Positions 48,821 through 59,335 of a stretch of 64,000 nucleotides of DNA are shown here, piece after piece. The notes beneath the pieces are model-generated. The model made no database searches. It was not told the origin of the DNA and saw only the letters and a list, made by a program, of their open reading frames with translations. Position 1 is the first letter of the stretch. Each line of letters begins with the position of its first letter. Origin of the DNA: Chiridota heheva (taxonomy: Eukaryota; Echinodermata; Holothuroidea; Apodida; Chiridotidae); NCBI GenBank assembly GCA_020152595.1, contig JAIGNY010003262.1, forward strand, positions 41,001 through 105,000, in the 5' to 3' direction. The position numbers and the translations under genes were made by a program.

Positions 48821-48823
48821 TAA

Positions 48824-49126
48824 GTCCATCATATGTAAAGATTCTAAGACTTGCAATAGCATGGATTGGTTCTCATGGCACTGTGTCGTGTTCCATTCAG
48901 TCACCTGAGTCCATCATATGTAAAGATTTTAAGACTTGCAATAGCATGGATTGGTTCTCATGGCACTGTGTCGTGTTCCATTCAGTCACCTGAGTCCATC
49001 ATATGTAAAGATTCTAAGACTTGCAATAGCATGGATTGGTTCTCATGGCACTGTGTTGTGTTCCATTCAGTCACCTGAGTCCATCATATGTAAAGATTCT
49101 AAGACTTGCAATAGCATGGATTGCCT
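48824..49126. repeat. 85-bp tandem repeat, 3.5 copies
   Basis: Units begin GTCCATCATATGTAAAGATT and include GCAATAGCATGGATTGGTTC and GTGTTCCATTCAGTCACCTGA. Near-identical copies; overlapping + ORFs (VLMALCRVPFSHLSP cycle) are by-products. Confidence 0.95.
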
Positions 49127-49571
49127 CTCATGTTCTGGAGGTGTGGTGTCTCAAAGTTGATCAAGTTTGTTAAAATGTCATCTGGCAAGGAAGTGACATC
49201 ACTACTTGTGTTACCATTGAATTGTATTATCTGAAGAGCAATTGAATTCCTTACATTGAATAAGAAACTGAATTCAGTTATGTTGGAGACTAATCCCAGT
49301 TAACTGAATTCAGTTATGTTGGGGACTAATCTTAGTTGAAATTTTGTGACTTAGAAAAAACTTAATAAGAGTATGAATAATGTGCCTCTTGTTGCTGGTG
49401 ATGAGTGTGAAATTAAACTACTCCCATCAATGAAAGCTCCACTAATCAGTACACACATAAGATAAATTGGAAGTATAAAACATGAAGAAGAGAAGATTCC
49501 ATACCAAAGTGTCATTTTTCTTAATTGATCACCCGGATATCAGTCACATTGAGTGCATTTCATTTTTCCAG
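49127..49571. other. End of intron M-N
   Basis: Includes a 36-bp tandem duplication (CTGAATTCAGTTATGTTGG) at 49268-49339. The exon N frame is open back to 49482, but the acceptor at 49571 marks the coding start. No other gene seen. Confidence 0.5.
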
Positions 49572-49764
49572 ATCTACTACTGGATTTCTGATGCAATGAA
49601 TACCACAAATGCCACAGTGGATGTAACTGATGGCAGTGTTTATGTTTATGACTTACAATCATTGATTCCTAGCACAACATATGAATTCACCATCACATGT
49701 TACAATAGCTTCAGTGAGAGCTTGCAGAGGGATCCACCAATATTCATCACCACCAAAGATTCAG
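49572..49764 (+). CDS. Exon N: second half of fibronectin type III domain
   Basis: The acceptor CATTTTTCCAG ends at 49571 and the donor G|GTTAGT starts at 49765; entry phase 0, exit phase 1. The peptide begins IYYWISDAMNTTNATVD and contains VYDLQSLIPSTTYEFTITCY and PPIFITTKDS. 'L..L.P.T.Y.F.V......' is the strand E-F signature of FN3. With exon M the domain is about 95 residues, normal size, and is flanked by phase 1 introns. N-T-T and N-A-T are possible N-glycosylation sites. The preceding 6.6-kb intron contains a SINE, a Helitron-like insert and three minisatellites. Confidence 0.88.
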
Positions 49765-49892
49765 GTTAGTTAAAAGAGACATAAAGTGATACAATCATTA
49801 TTTCATATGCTACGTGGAGGCTAGGAGTGGTGCGGGTAAATCTGAAGGATGATACATTCACAGTGATATAGGACAGGAATTGTATTGGAGAT

Positions 49893-50384
<492 letters not shown>

Positions 50385-50770
50385 ATGGGGGTAGTAGGTG
50401 TATTGGGGAAGCAGGTGGATTGGGGGTGGTAGGGAATACATGATGATAGGTGACTGTGGGATGGTAGGTGAATGGGGCATGTTTGTTTATTAAGGTGAGT
50501 GGGTTGGACAGAATATTTTTTGTAGGTGGGGAGGAATGAGGAGAAGAAGGATTGAGATTTTGTTGAGATAGTATGAGGGGATGGGAAATGATGTTGGCAT
50601 GGTGATTGGTAGATGAAGGAATTAGGATGAAGGTGGGGATAGAATGTAGGACAGAGGATGGAATGATGTGTGGTACAGAGGGTGGGAAGGTATGTGGGAC
50701 AAAGGGTTGGATTACATGTGGGGCAGGTTTGGATGGCATGTGGTGGAATGACGGGTGGAAGGTGTGTTAT
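50385..50770. repeat. Degenerate G-rich, C-poor minisatellite-like region
   Basis: Motifs such as GGTGGTAGGGAATAC, GGGATGGTAGGTGAATGGGG and GGGTGGGAAGGTATGTGGG resemble the 61-bp array (GATGGTAGGTGGATGG) but no clear period remains. C is nearly absent from the + strand. The 361-codon minus frame here joins this bias to the (TA)n tract. Confidence 0.6.
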
Positions 50771-51220
50771 CAGCGTTGATGGGATTTTTTTACCTTTTTC
50801 AAAGCCTAGTTTTATATTCAATGAGTTTCTGTAACTCATTCGTGGGCTCATTTTGTCAGTATGGTGGTGGTAAAGGGGTGGTAGTCATTTATACCATCAT
50901 CTTGGATATCTGAAATTCCTCAAAGGTGTCAGAGTCACACCCACAAAGATTCAAACTCCACAGAAAACAATTGGGCACCACAGTTTTATCAGATTTAACC
51001 TAAAAGTTAAAAACTGGACCATTGGTGAGATAAATAGTGGAATAAGTTAAACATAAGGTGTATGTATTTTTCCAAATTGTAGTAATTAAATGCTGCATGA
51101 TTATTGCATATAATTGATTATGCAAAGAGGTTATTAAATAGGTATAATATAGATAACCGTTATGTTCACAGTGATAGTTACAGTATGTGTAAAAAAAACT
51201 CATTTGATCTATTTCAACAG
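50771..51220. other. End of intron N-O, no recognised gene
   Basis: A+T-rich; short ORFs only, until the exon O acceptor. Confidence 0.5.
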
Positions 51221-51411
51221 TGCTTTACTCGTCCACCTCCCGCCTCAAGGTGTTTATACAGCAAGCAGGATACCGTCTCCGCAATAGACTTCTCTATGCA
51301 AAGCAAGCCCTGTCACTAGCGCACTGCACAAACTTCTGCCTCTCTGAGATGAATTGCATGTCTGTGAATTTTCATGAGAAAGGAAAGTGGGCAAAAAGCA
51401 ATGTGATTTGA
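51221..51411 (+). CDS. Exon O: PAN domain 2, frameshifted, premature stop
   Basis: The acceptor ATTTCAACAG ends at 51220; entry in phase 1. The frame reads YSSTSRLKVFIQQAGYRL, then YAKQALSLAHCTNFCLSEMN, CMSVNFHEKGKW and stops at TGA 51409-51411. The first two thirds are a good PAN/apple domain ('LSL..C...C.....C.SVNF'). The expected 'C-x-L-N' and last strand are found in another frame at 51402-51491 (CDLNDATHSSSSSDLVKD, then EFIYAYVEGT, TAA). A single-base loss or gain between about 51375 and 51402, where there are AAAGGAAAG and CAAAAAGC runs, explains this. It may be a real truncating allele or a sequence error. If real, the domain loses its last cysteine. Confidence 0.8.
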
Positions 51412-51491
51412 ATGATGCTACCCATAGCTCCAGTTCCAGTGACCTGGTTAAGGATACAGAGTTTATATATGCATATGTGGAAGGAACATAA
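51402..51491 (+). pseudogene. Out-of-frame tail of PAN domain 2
   Basis: Thirty codons follow the frameshift in exon O, in the frame starting TGT at 51402. They encode the expected PAN ending: Cys-Asp-Leu-Asn, a serine run (SSSSS), then EFIYAYVEGT and a TAA at 51489-51491. The match to family pattern and length shows this was coding until recently. It would become the true C-terminus if the upstream indel is a base-calling or assembly error. Confidence 0.75.
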
Positions 51492-52048
51492 GGAGACATT
51501 ATCGGGATTAAAAAACCTTTGCCATGAAATGTGGCATATTTAGCTATGTGATTTATATTTGCTTTAGAGTATTCTTTGTAGAGAAACAATTCATGTGTCA
51601 ACTGAAACTATGCTTTTCTTTGTGCAGTTCTTGTTCAAACTTGTTCTTGAAGTAGAAGACAATAGCAGGATAGTGTACATTGGTAGATATATAAACAACA
51701 TGATAAGTTAACATGGACCAGGAGTTGTAACTGCAAGTATGAATTAATATATGCCAGTCAAGATTTGAATGAGAAATGATTTAAAACAGTGGCAGAAGAC
51801 CAATCAGCTCAAAACAAGATCAAAATGAAAGTTTTATCAAATGAGTAATTGATAGAATTGAAAGCTTACAGCTTGATTTTTTTAATGACAAATGGCAGAT
51901 TGTTGAGGTCCAATACTCGTATTGATGTTTTTGCAGAAGTTATTTATTATCATACAATTTCTATAGAGTATTTGCATTGTCATACCCCATGCATTAAATC
52001 TTGGAAACACACCGCCTTGATTATTTAGTTTATTGAGGTGAATGTTTT

Positions 52049-52054
52049 AATAAA
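52049..52054 (+). other. Candidate polyadenylation signal AATAAA
   Basis: AATAAA about 560 bp after the TAA at 51491, followed by an A-rich GTGAAAAAAATAC. A second AATAAA is at 52278-52283. Either could end the lectin gene transcript; no cDNA evidence is available. Confidence 0.4.
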
Positions 52055-52917
52055 GTGAAAAAAATACATGTAAACTGTTCTCATTTTTCTGTCTTTTTAG
52101 TTATTTTCATGCATTTTAAACAAGAATTTAACACAGAAATTGTATAAAAAGATTTATGTTTTTGCATTGTGTTTATATATGCATTAATGCATGGTTCAAA
52201 GGACTTTGCACTGTTGAATGACTCTCCAGAGTAATCGTTGTTCCACTCATGCCGAAGTTCTTTTGCCCAGTGCATTAAATAAACACTCTGCCTTAACATG
52301 CATCATTGACTACAACATGAATTTGTATTTCTTTTTCTAAGAAAGTGCCCTTTTTCAAATTAGAAATAATAATTACCACCTGTAATTTCAAAGTTTGTTG
52401 AAGTACCCAAACAGGTATGTACAGGGGTGTAGGAGGAGTGACCTTTTGGGCAGTCAATGCCCTCAACTCGGGCAGTCAAGAGTCCTCCAACAGAATAAGT
52501 CCTTAAGTGCACAAAATTGGGTATCACCATCCTATTAATTGAGTGCGATAAAGTTTACACTGATATCTCATTAAAATGCCCACCGTGCGCGGCCTCAGCT
52601 CCTTTATTCACTTGGTTGGAAATGTGACCTGCGGTCATCAGACCGCATAGCAAGCGCGTGCATTCACCCCACATATGAGTGAAAACAAAGCGATCAGGTA
52701 TGTTTGTTTCCTTGCCATGTGTACCCTCACACAGTAAACGCATACAGAATGGGCCACTTGTTTCGCGCAAAGGTTTGTTTTCACTCCAGAAAATGACGTC
52801 ACGAATGAAACTGTTTTGATTTACCGACTGGGCTCCACAGCTGCAGGCGGTGCTACAAAGTCATAACAAAAAGATACAAGCACAAATGAATGAAGAACGG
52901 ACAGGAAGGGGGGGAGG

Positions 52918-52930
52918 GGGTCAAAGGTCA
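52918..52930 (+). promoter_or_regulatory. DR1 nuclear-receptor-type motif
   Basis: GGGTCA A AGGTCA, a second perfect DR1 in the window, within purine-rich DNA. It could be chance. Confidence 0.2.
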
Positions 52931-53273
52931 AACGAAAACAAAGCCGACAACAGTCAGGGGACACAAGTGAAAACGTGAACACAAAGGTGTCGTTTGAGTC
53001 ACCCCACCCTAGGTGAAACTACAAATAGCTAGCTACAAGCAAACGCTATACCAAAAGTTTCTAGGGTGGGTGGAACCAAAAAACACTAACTAGAAAAATA
53101 CACTAAAATAAAGGACTAGGCCAAAGAATAAGCTAAATAAGATTTGCCAAAACGGGCCTTTTACTTTAAGCTGATAGATATTCGAGAGGATCAAGGCCAA
53201 CAAGTGATAATGGTGAAACCCAACAAGGTATGTGGAAAATTATTATGAGACCATTTGTTTGGAATTGCTCCAG

Positions 53274-54380
53274 TTAAGGACAATTAGTGTTGGAGAACAA
53301 ATGGAAGACAATAAACGAATAATCAATAAGTGAGCGAATGAGGCTAGTATGTAAAATTAAGGTTGTAGAAGGAGCTCTGGGATTGTAAGCAGTCCGACAG
53401 ATAGTATACAGTTGAGAAGTGCGGACTTTGAATTCTTTAATCAAAATATTGAAATGCAGTTTAAAATTAAATCTAGTATCAAAGGCGATACCCAGAAACT
53501 TAATTGAATTATAATTTGGTATAACAGTAACATTAGAAACTAAGGTTGGAATAGAAGCTGGACGGCGACGGGAAAAAACAATAGATTGAGATTTGGAAGG
53601 GTTAAGAAAGATTCTCCATTTACTGCACCAGCATTGAAGAAGGTTAATGTGATACCGCAAATCGTCCCTGGCAGCAAGAATATTTTTGGCCAACTCCCAG
53701 ACAGCCAAGTTGTCTGCATACTGAGAAATTTGAATGTAGTCAGAAGAGGGGTTCGGAATGTCGTTTACAAAAATAAGAGAGAGCAAAGGACTAAGTAGGC
53801 TACCCTGTGGGATACCCTCATTCACAACCAAAGGAACAGAATAAACATGATAAATTTTAAAGCGAATTTGTCTGTGGGATAAAAAGTCTGCAATTAAGCG
53901 AATAAATTTGACTGGAAGGGAATTCTTGTTGAGTTTGAAAAGTAGACCATTATGCCATAACTTACCGAAAGCTTTTTCGGCATGGAAGAGGGCAGTAAAC
54001 ACAAAAATTATCTCAGATAGGTTTCAAGCAATATGGTCAGACAACTTGGCTATCTAATCTGCGGTACTGAAATTTGAACAGAAACCAGCTTGAAAGTTAT
54101 TAAAGAAATTAACATCGTTAAGATAAGTAGTGAGCCTAGTAAAGATGATCCTCTTGAGAAGTTTGCTTAGAACAGAAGAATGTGTAACTGGTTTATAATT
54201 CTTAGGTTTAGAACAGAAGAATGTGTAACTGGGCTATAATTCTTAGGTTTAGAATAATCTTTTCCCGGCTTGGACATGAGAATAACTTGCCCCGTTTTCC
54301 ACCTAATAGGGAAAATTCTAAACTTACAACAAATGTTGTAAAATTGACAGAAAAGTTTTGAATATGTAGGCAAGTTATTC
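53274..54380 (-). mobile_element. Dead Jockey-like LINE reverse transcriptase
   Basis: Minus frames encode, in order: PIRWKTGQVILMSKPGKDYS and NYSPVTHSS (about 54300-54200), a break, then AEKAFGKLWHNGLLFKL, GIPQGSLLSPLLSLIFVNDI, SQYADNLAVWELA, LNPSKSQSIVFSRRR and IKFLGIAFDTRFNFKLH down to 53274. These are the ordered RT motifs of Jockey/CR1-type LINEs. The catalytic YADD is YADN and the first aspartate motif F-D is F-G, so it cannot be active. A 41-bp tandem duplication (54169-54250) breaks the frame. Endonuclease is missing. Confidence 0.85.
54169..54250. repeat. 41-bp tandem duplication inside the LINE
   Basis: AGAACAGAAGAATGTGTAAC... is repeated twice with two differences (GGTTTAT and GGGCTAT); 41 is not a multiple of three, so it shifts the ORF2 frame. 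Confidence 0.9.
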
Positions 54381-56130
54381 CACTCTCCTCCCCCCCCCTC
54401 CCCTATCCTTAACCATTTTTGGCCCATTACGCCACTGCAGTTCATTAATTCCGAAGTTTGGAACCCTAAACTTTGTTGCCAGATTTGACATTCCACAATG
54501 TAAAAATCTCGTGTGGTATTCGTAACAGTTTGTTTTGCATTATTTAAGAGAAAGCGCGTACAACCATTGCGCGTCAACAAAATGGCGAACAAAGGATATC
54601 GCATATTTTAGTACGCGTGAATCTTCCAGTAGTAGCATGGGGGAACCTAGTTTTGTGCACTTAAGAAAGAAAATAGCAAAAAAAACGAGGACTTACCTTT
54701 GAAAATTCTTTGAAGATGTTACTAAACTACTCATCTTTGTAACGGTGATGAATAAAAAAAACATATTTCCATGAAAAAGTCAAGCGATAACAAATGATAA
54801 CAGAACTCGAGCGTGTTGGTTCAAGTTTGATGGTCTCCTAATTTCGTGCATCTAATGGCGCACTTGGCTTTTGCTTTTTTCCATTGGAAAATTTTAAGAG
54901 CCTTTAAAAACAGTGCAAAATGTTGTTTTCAAACAGTTATCGTATATAAAACATTGAAATGTCAAAAAAGAAACATAAAAAGAGTTCAAAATCCATCTTC
55001 CGAGTCTTTACAATGGAGGCATAAGATTAACAAGCAATCGCACTAAAACACATTCTGATTCAATATCTTATTTTGGGTGCCAAAAAGAATCCACCTAGAC
55101 CTTTCATTTGTTTCTTTAATCTCTTTTTTTGTGCATTTACACTCACTTATTATTCATTTGAATCAGAATACTGCAAGAAAATATAAAATTTTCACACCCT
55201 ATTGCTGGACGGAAATGAACTTTTGTAATGTCATAGCCTGAAGTTAAAGTTTAAGCTCTTAAATATTCATCAGGTTTGATCCCAAAGTGACCTTTATTTA
55301 TATATTCTTTATAGCTTAGGCCATCATTACATAATAAAACGTCCTTTATCTTAACTTCAGTGACAGCAGATGGATGTGTGTGTTCGAGTGAGAAGAAAAA
55401 CTTGCTGTTTTTTTCTTAATTTTCGAAAAATTTCCTTAATTTTCGAAAAATTTCCTTCATTTTTGGAAAATTCGGCCAGTTTTCAAGAACTTTTCAATTT
55501 TGGCCATTTTTTGGAAATGTTTGCCATTTTCTGGGAATGTCTGCCATTTTTCGGGAAATTTTGGCCAATTTTCGGGAAATTTTACGAGAATATCTAATAA
55601 TTTTACCACATTTTTCAATTTGATATTAATAATTTCCTAATTGAGCTGAAAGCATGCAATCGGGAAGTTGAAATCCGCTCAAATGGCAGCTTGCACCCCT
55701 CGGCCTGCCCTCCCCCCCCCCCGCCTCCTACACCTTTGGTTTAATTTCTGGACCCTAACCCTACTTTAACTCAAAGGAGCACAATTGCTATCTTGTTTGG
55801 GAAAAAATAGCCTCCTGGAAACGGTCTGTGTTGTTCATTATTTTCGTAGTAGAAAATTTATAAAATCGTGTCAAATCCACGAGCGAAGTAAGAGTGATGA
55901 GTCGTGATTTTGGTCTAAACAGTTCTAACTTCAAAATGGATTCCATTTTTAAGAAACACTTAAAAAAGGCTTAATATTTATTCAGATTTAGCTACTATGT
56001 ATTGAAAAACAATATCAGTTGCTATATCATCGTCATAAAATATAATATAAAATAAGATAAAAATAAATAAAAACACACAACTGATGTTTTACGGTGACTT
56101 GAATTGTTAATTTCAATCTTTGAGACAACA
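54381..56130. other. Intergenic sequence, no recognised gene
   Basis: Includes C8 and C11 runs (54393, 55710) and a decayed about 20-bp repeat at 55415-55585 (TTTTCGAAAAATTTCC, GCCATTTT.TGGGAATG). CCGCCTCCTACACCTTT at 55716-55733 is an inverted match to AGGGGTGTAGGAGG near 52424. ORF 55370-55597 follows that repeat. No gene seen. Confidence 0.4.
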
Positions 56131-56131
56131 G

Positions 56132-56400
56132 CAGCAACACTCGTGATTCTTTAAAGAGAGCTGGAATGACCACACCAATCATATAAGCGAATTTTAATAT
56201 TTTTAATAACATATTAAAAGCACCTTTCTGCTAAATTTATATTAAAACATCACCACAACAGCTCATCTCGTGGTAACCACGAAGAGAGCTGGATGACGGA
56301 TTGACCACACTAACCACAAATTAATAATATCAAATAAACATGTCACCTAAGCAGCTCATCTCGTGATAATCACGAAGAGAGCTGGATCGACGATCCAACC
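56132..56400. repeat. About 93-bp tandem repeat with hairpins, 2-3 copies
   Basis: Copies start at 56259 and 56352, with a decayed one at 56132. Each holds CAGCTC-ATC-TCGTGG-TAA-CCACGA-AGA-GAGCTG, able to form a two-part stem of six plus six pairs. In the second copy the inner pair G-C is A-T (TCGTGA...TCACGA), a change on both sides that keeps pairing. Confidence 0.75.
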
Positions 56401-56424
56401 AAAAATAGTGAATTTTAATGTACA

Positions 56425-56780
56425 TGATCATGCCGAGGGTGTAGGAAGCTTGCCAGAAGTGGGGAGGCACGACCTTCTAGGGGCACTTTTCAAGGCTTAT
56501 GCATGTCCCACATCCTGATCAGTGGATAGAATAAGTGAGCCCAAAACAACAAAGAAAAGTAAAGTGGGCACTTCTTTCCTAGAAAGGGATAGTTTTTCAA
56601 TAGGGACACGTTCCTCACGTACATGGGACTGACAAAAGTCGCCAGTTTCCCACTATTGGGACATTAAGGGGCACTTTTCATTTTAAAAAGGGGCGCTATT
56701 GTCATTTTTTGGAGAAATGAGGGAATGTGCCCCCAGTTGCCCCCTCCGGTTCCTATACCTATGAAAATCATCAAGTCATG
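56425..56780. mobile_element. Probable MITE with imperfect inverted ends
   Basis: The left end GGGTGTAGGAAGC...GTGGGGAGGCAC is mirrored by the right end GTGCCCCCAGTTGCCCCC...GGTTCCTATACC. Internal GGGGCACTTTTC and GGGGCGC blocks and no ORF fit a non-autonomous DNA transposon. I could not fix a target duplication. Confidence 0.45.
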
Positions 56781-56880
56781 TCAATCAGATCATCAAAACT
56801 TCCCTCCTGTCAGACGGCTCAGCGTTAAGACAACTTTGAAAGTCACGTGGCACGAAAATGTGAACCGATATGAAAATTAC

Positions 56881-57022
56881 TGCCCGCCCAAATTTGCATA
56901 ATGTCCTCTAGTTTCAAAACCGCAGATAAGAATGTCGAAATTGGTACTTTTCGCAACTTTAAGACCGCCGCGAACTTTTCCCTGGCCTCAGGGTCAAAGT
57001 CATACCTCTCTGCATCACTCAT
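56881..57022 (-). CDS. Candidate first exon of an unknown gene
   Basis: Read on the minus strand from ATG at 57022 it encodes SDAERYDFDPEAREKF, then VPISTFLSAVLKLEDIMQIW and a possible donor A|GTAATT at 56880, 47 codons in phase 1. The frame has a stop upstream of the ATG. The charged, balanced composition looks more like protein than the surrounding DNA, but I do not recognise a family, the donor is weak, and no second exon was found. The hAT-type MITE lies about 60 bp upstream of the ATG. Confidence 0.25.
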
Positions 57023-57085
57023 TAACACACATGCAAAGCTACATCAACAGATCAAATTCAAGAGAGAAATAAATGTGGACGTCTG

Positions 57086-57467
57086 CAGAGGCGGACTGGG
57101 ACAAAATTGTCACCGGGAATTTTCATCATCAAGGGCCCCCAACATGTAGTTATATCCGACATATTAGATTCTTATGCTAGGCATTAGGGCCGCCGCGACA
57201 TAATTTCCCGATTTTCCAGTGGGTCAGGCCGACCCATACATACGCTAAACGAAAAGCTAACGAAAATTCAGACACCTTCCTCAACACCCCATTGTAATTT
57301 ACAGGCAAGATCTCTCAGTATTCACAATTTAATTAGCCGTTAACATAGTGTATTGACCAGGTGACCTCTTAGCTACGATGTATGAATATTATGTTAATAG
57401 CATATGGAGGGCCCCGACATAGGCCCCGGAAATTTTCCAGGTTTCCCGGTGGGCCAGTCCACCCCTG
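57086..57467. mobile_element. hAT-type MITE with 8-bp target duplication
   Basis: Ends are inverted: CAGAGGCGGACTGGG at the left and, on the other strand, CAGGGGTGGACTGGCCC at the right, both followed by CACCGGGAA. Flanking 8-mers GACGTCTG (57078-57085) and GACGTCCG (57468-57475) differ at one base. CAG-starting ends and 8-bp duplications are hAT hallmarks. There is no transposase in the 382 bp. An extra partial copy of the right end (GGGCCGCCGCGACATAATTT) lies inside at 57188. Confidence 0.8.
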
Positions 57468-57475
57468 GACGTCCG

Positions 57476-57720
57476 GAAAGACATTGATACCGGTTTTATA
57501 AGTGTAACCAATGTGGTGGAAAGTCATTGGTGCTGGCTTGGGGGACCGGGGCTCTCATCAAAACGATCAAATCTCCACATAAATGAATCCTGGGGCATAA
57601 ACCGCCAGTGCATGCAAGGTTGTTGGGTAGTCCTCTACGAAAAGATTTAAAATTCAAAATACTTTTACCCTGAGAGCGCCTCGACGACGACGACGAGTGA
57701 ACACACAATTACAATGACGG
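57476..57720. other. Short intergenic stretch
   Basis: The minus ORF 57496-57708 (start CVHSSSSSRRSQGKS) overlaps (CGA)n sequence at 57681-57695 and is not recognised. No supported gene. Confidence 0.35.
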
Positions 57721-57965
57721 GGCCGTCGCCTGCGTATTTGGTTATGATAGTAACAAAGCTATCACGAAACGCTCAATACGACCTAGGTACCAAAGCACAG
57801 GTACGACGTACGGACAGACATAACATTGACAACCAAGTCAATGTCCACGGCCTTTGATAACCAGTTGTGGTGCACTGGCGTGTCTACCCAACCCAGGCTT
57901 GAACCCATGGCCTCGTGGTCTGTAGACATGTATGATAACCGCTACACCACAGTAGAGTGCCTTCA
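57720..57965 (-). mobile_element. tRNA-derived SINE, minus strand
   Basis: On the minus strand an A box TGGTGTAGCGG (57949-57939) and a B box GGGTTCAAGCC (57906-57896) are correctly spaced. The arms around a supposed anticodon do not pair well, so it is not a working tRNA. The body would extend to lower coordinates, but its 3' end is unclear. Confidence 0.5.
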
Positions 57966-59335
57966 CCCATACCTTGTTATATAATGGCCAAAAAGTTGTT
58001 ACATAATGGCACACAATACGTTGTTACATACTGAGCCACAAGCTGTTACATAATGGCACACAATACGTTGTTACATACTGAGCCACAAGCTGTTACATAA
58101 TGGCACACAAGACGTCGTTACATACTGAGCCCTGGCTGTTACATAATGGCACACAAGACGTTGTTACATACTGAGCCACAAGCTGTTACATAATGGCACA
58201 CAATACGTCGTTACATACTGAGCCACAAGTTGTTACATAATGGCACACAATACGTTGTTACATACTGAGCCACAAGCTGTTACATAATGGCACACAAGAC
58301 GTCGTTACATACTGAGCCACAAGCTGTTACATAATGGCACACAATACGTCGTTACATACTGAGCCACAAGCTGTTACATAATGGCACACAATACGTCGTT
58401 ACATACTGAGCCACAAGTTGTTACATAATGGCACACAATACGTTGTTACATACTGAGCCACAAGCTGTTACATAATGGCACACAAGACGTCGTTACATAC
58501 TGAGCCACAAGCTGTTACATAATGGCACACAATACGTCGTTACATACTGAGCCACAAGTTGTTACATAATGGCACACAATACGTTGTTACATACTGAGCC
58601 ACAAGCTGTTACATAATGGCACACAATACGTTGTTACATACTGAGCCACAAGCTGTTACATAATGGCACACAAGACGTCGTTACATACTGAGCCACAAGC
58701 TGTTACATAATGGCACACAATACGTCGTTACATACTGAGCCACAAGCTGTTACATAATGGCACACAAGACGTTGTTACATACTGAGCCACAAGCTGTTAC
58801 ATAATGGCACACAAGACGTCGTTACATACTGAGCCACAAGCTGTTACATAATGGCACACAAGACGTCGTTACATACTGAGCCACAAGCTGTTACATAATG
58901 GCACACAATACGTTGTTACATACTGAGCCACAAGCTGTTACATAATGGCACACAAGACGTTGTTACACACTGAGCCACAAGCTGTTACATAATGGCACAC
59001 AAGACGTCGTTACATACTGAGCCACAAGCTGTTACATAATGGCACACAATACGTCGTTACATACTGAGCCACAAGCTGTTACATAATGGCACACAATACG
59101 TCGTTACATACTGAGCCACAAGCTGTTACATAATGGCACACAAGACGTTGTTACATACTGAGCCACAAGCTGTTACATAATGGCACACAAGACGTCGTTA
59201 CATACTGAGCCACAAGCTGTTACATAATGGCACACAATACGTCGTTACATACTGAGCCACAAGTTGTTACATAATGTCACACAAAAGTTGGTACATAATG
59301 GGTCAAAAGTTCTTACATAATGGGTTGTTACACGA
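57965..59335. repeat. 47-bp minisatellite, about 29 copies
   Basis: Unit CACAAGCTGTTACATAATGG + CACACAAGACGTCGTTACAT + ACTGAGC, which itself is two related halves (GTTACATAATGG and GTTACATACTGAG). Main variants are AAGACGTC, AATACGTC and AATACGTT. The right end decays (AAAAGTTCTTACATAATGGG). The array is not broken by unique spacers. Confidence 0.96.

Larger units (their letters stand above)
51492..53273. other. 3' UTR and intergenic sequence
   Basis: The 3' UTR probably runs to one of the AATAAA signals at 52049 or 52278. Beyond 52400 the sequence changes: CAGGGGTGTAGGAGGAGTG at 52421-52439 may be the edge of a transposon, and 52860-53000 is purine-rich. The minus ORF 52555-52770 is not recognised. 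Confidence 0.4.

Noticed and set aside
53274..54002. Active reverse transcriptase gene
   Set aside because: YADN replaces YADD, F-D is F-G, the frame is broken by a 41-bp duplication and the endonuclease is missing.
57896..57949. Functional tRNA gene on the minus strand
   Set aside because: A and B boxes are good but the anticodon arm does not pair properly and no acceptor stem can be closed; a SINE is more likely.
57965..59335. CRISPR array
   Set aside because: Units follow each other without unique spacers and the genome is eukaryotic with introns; the same holds for the 53-bp array.
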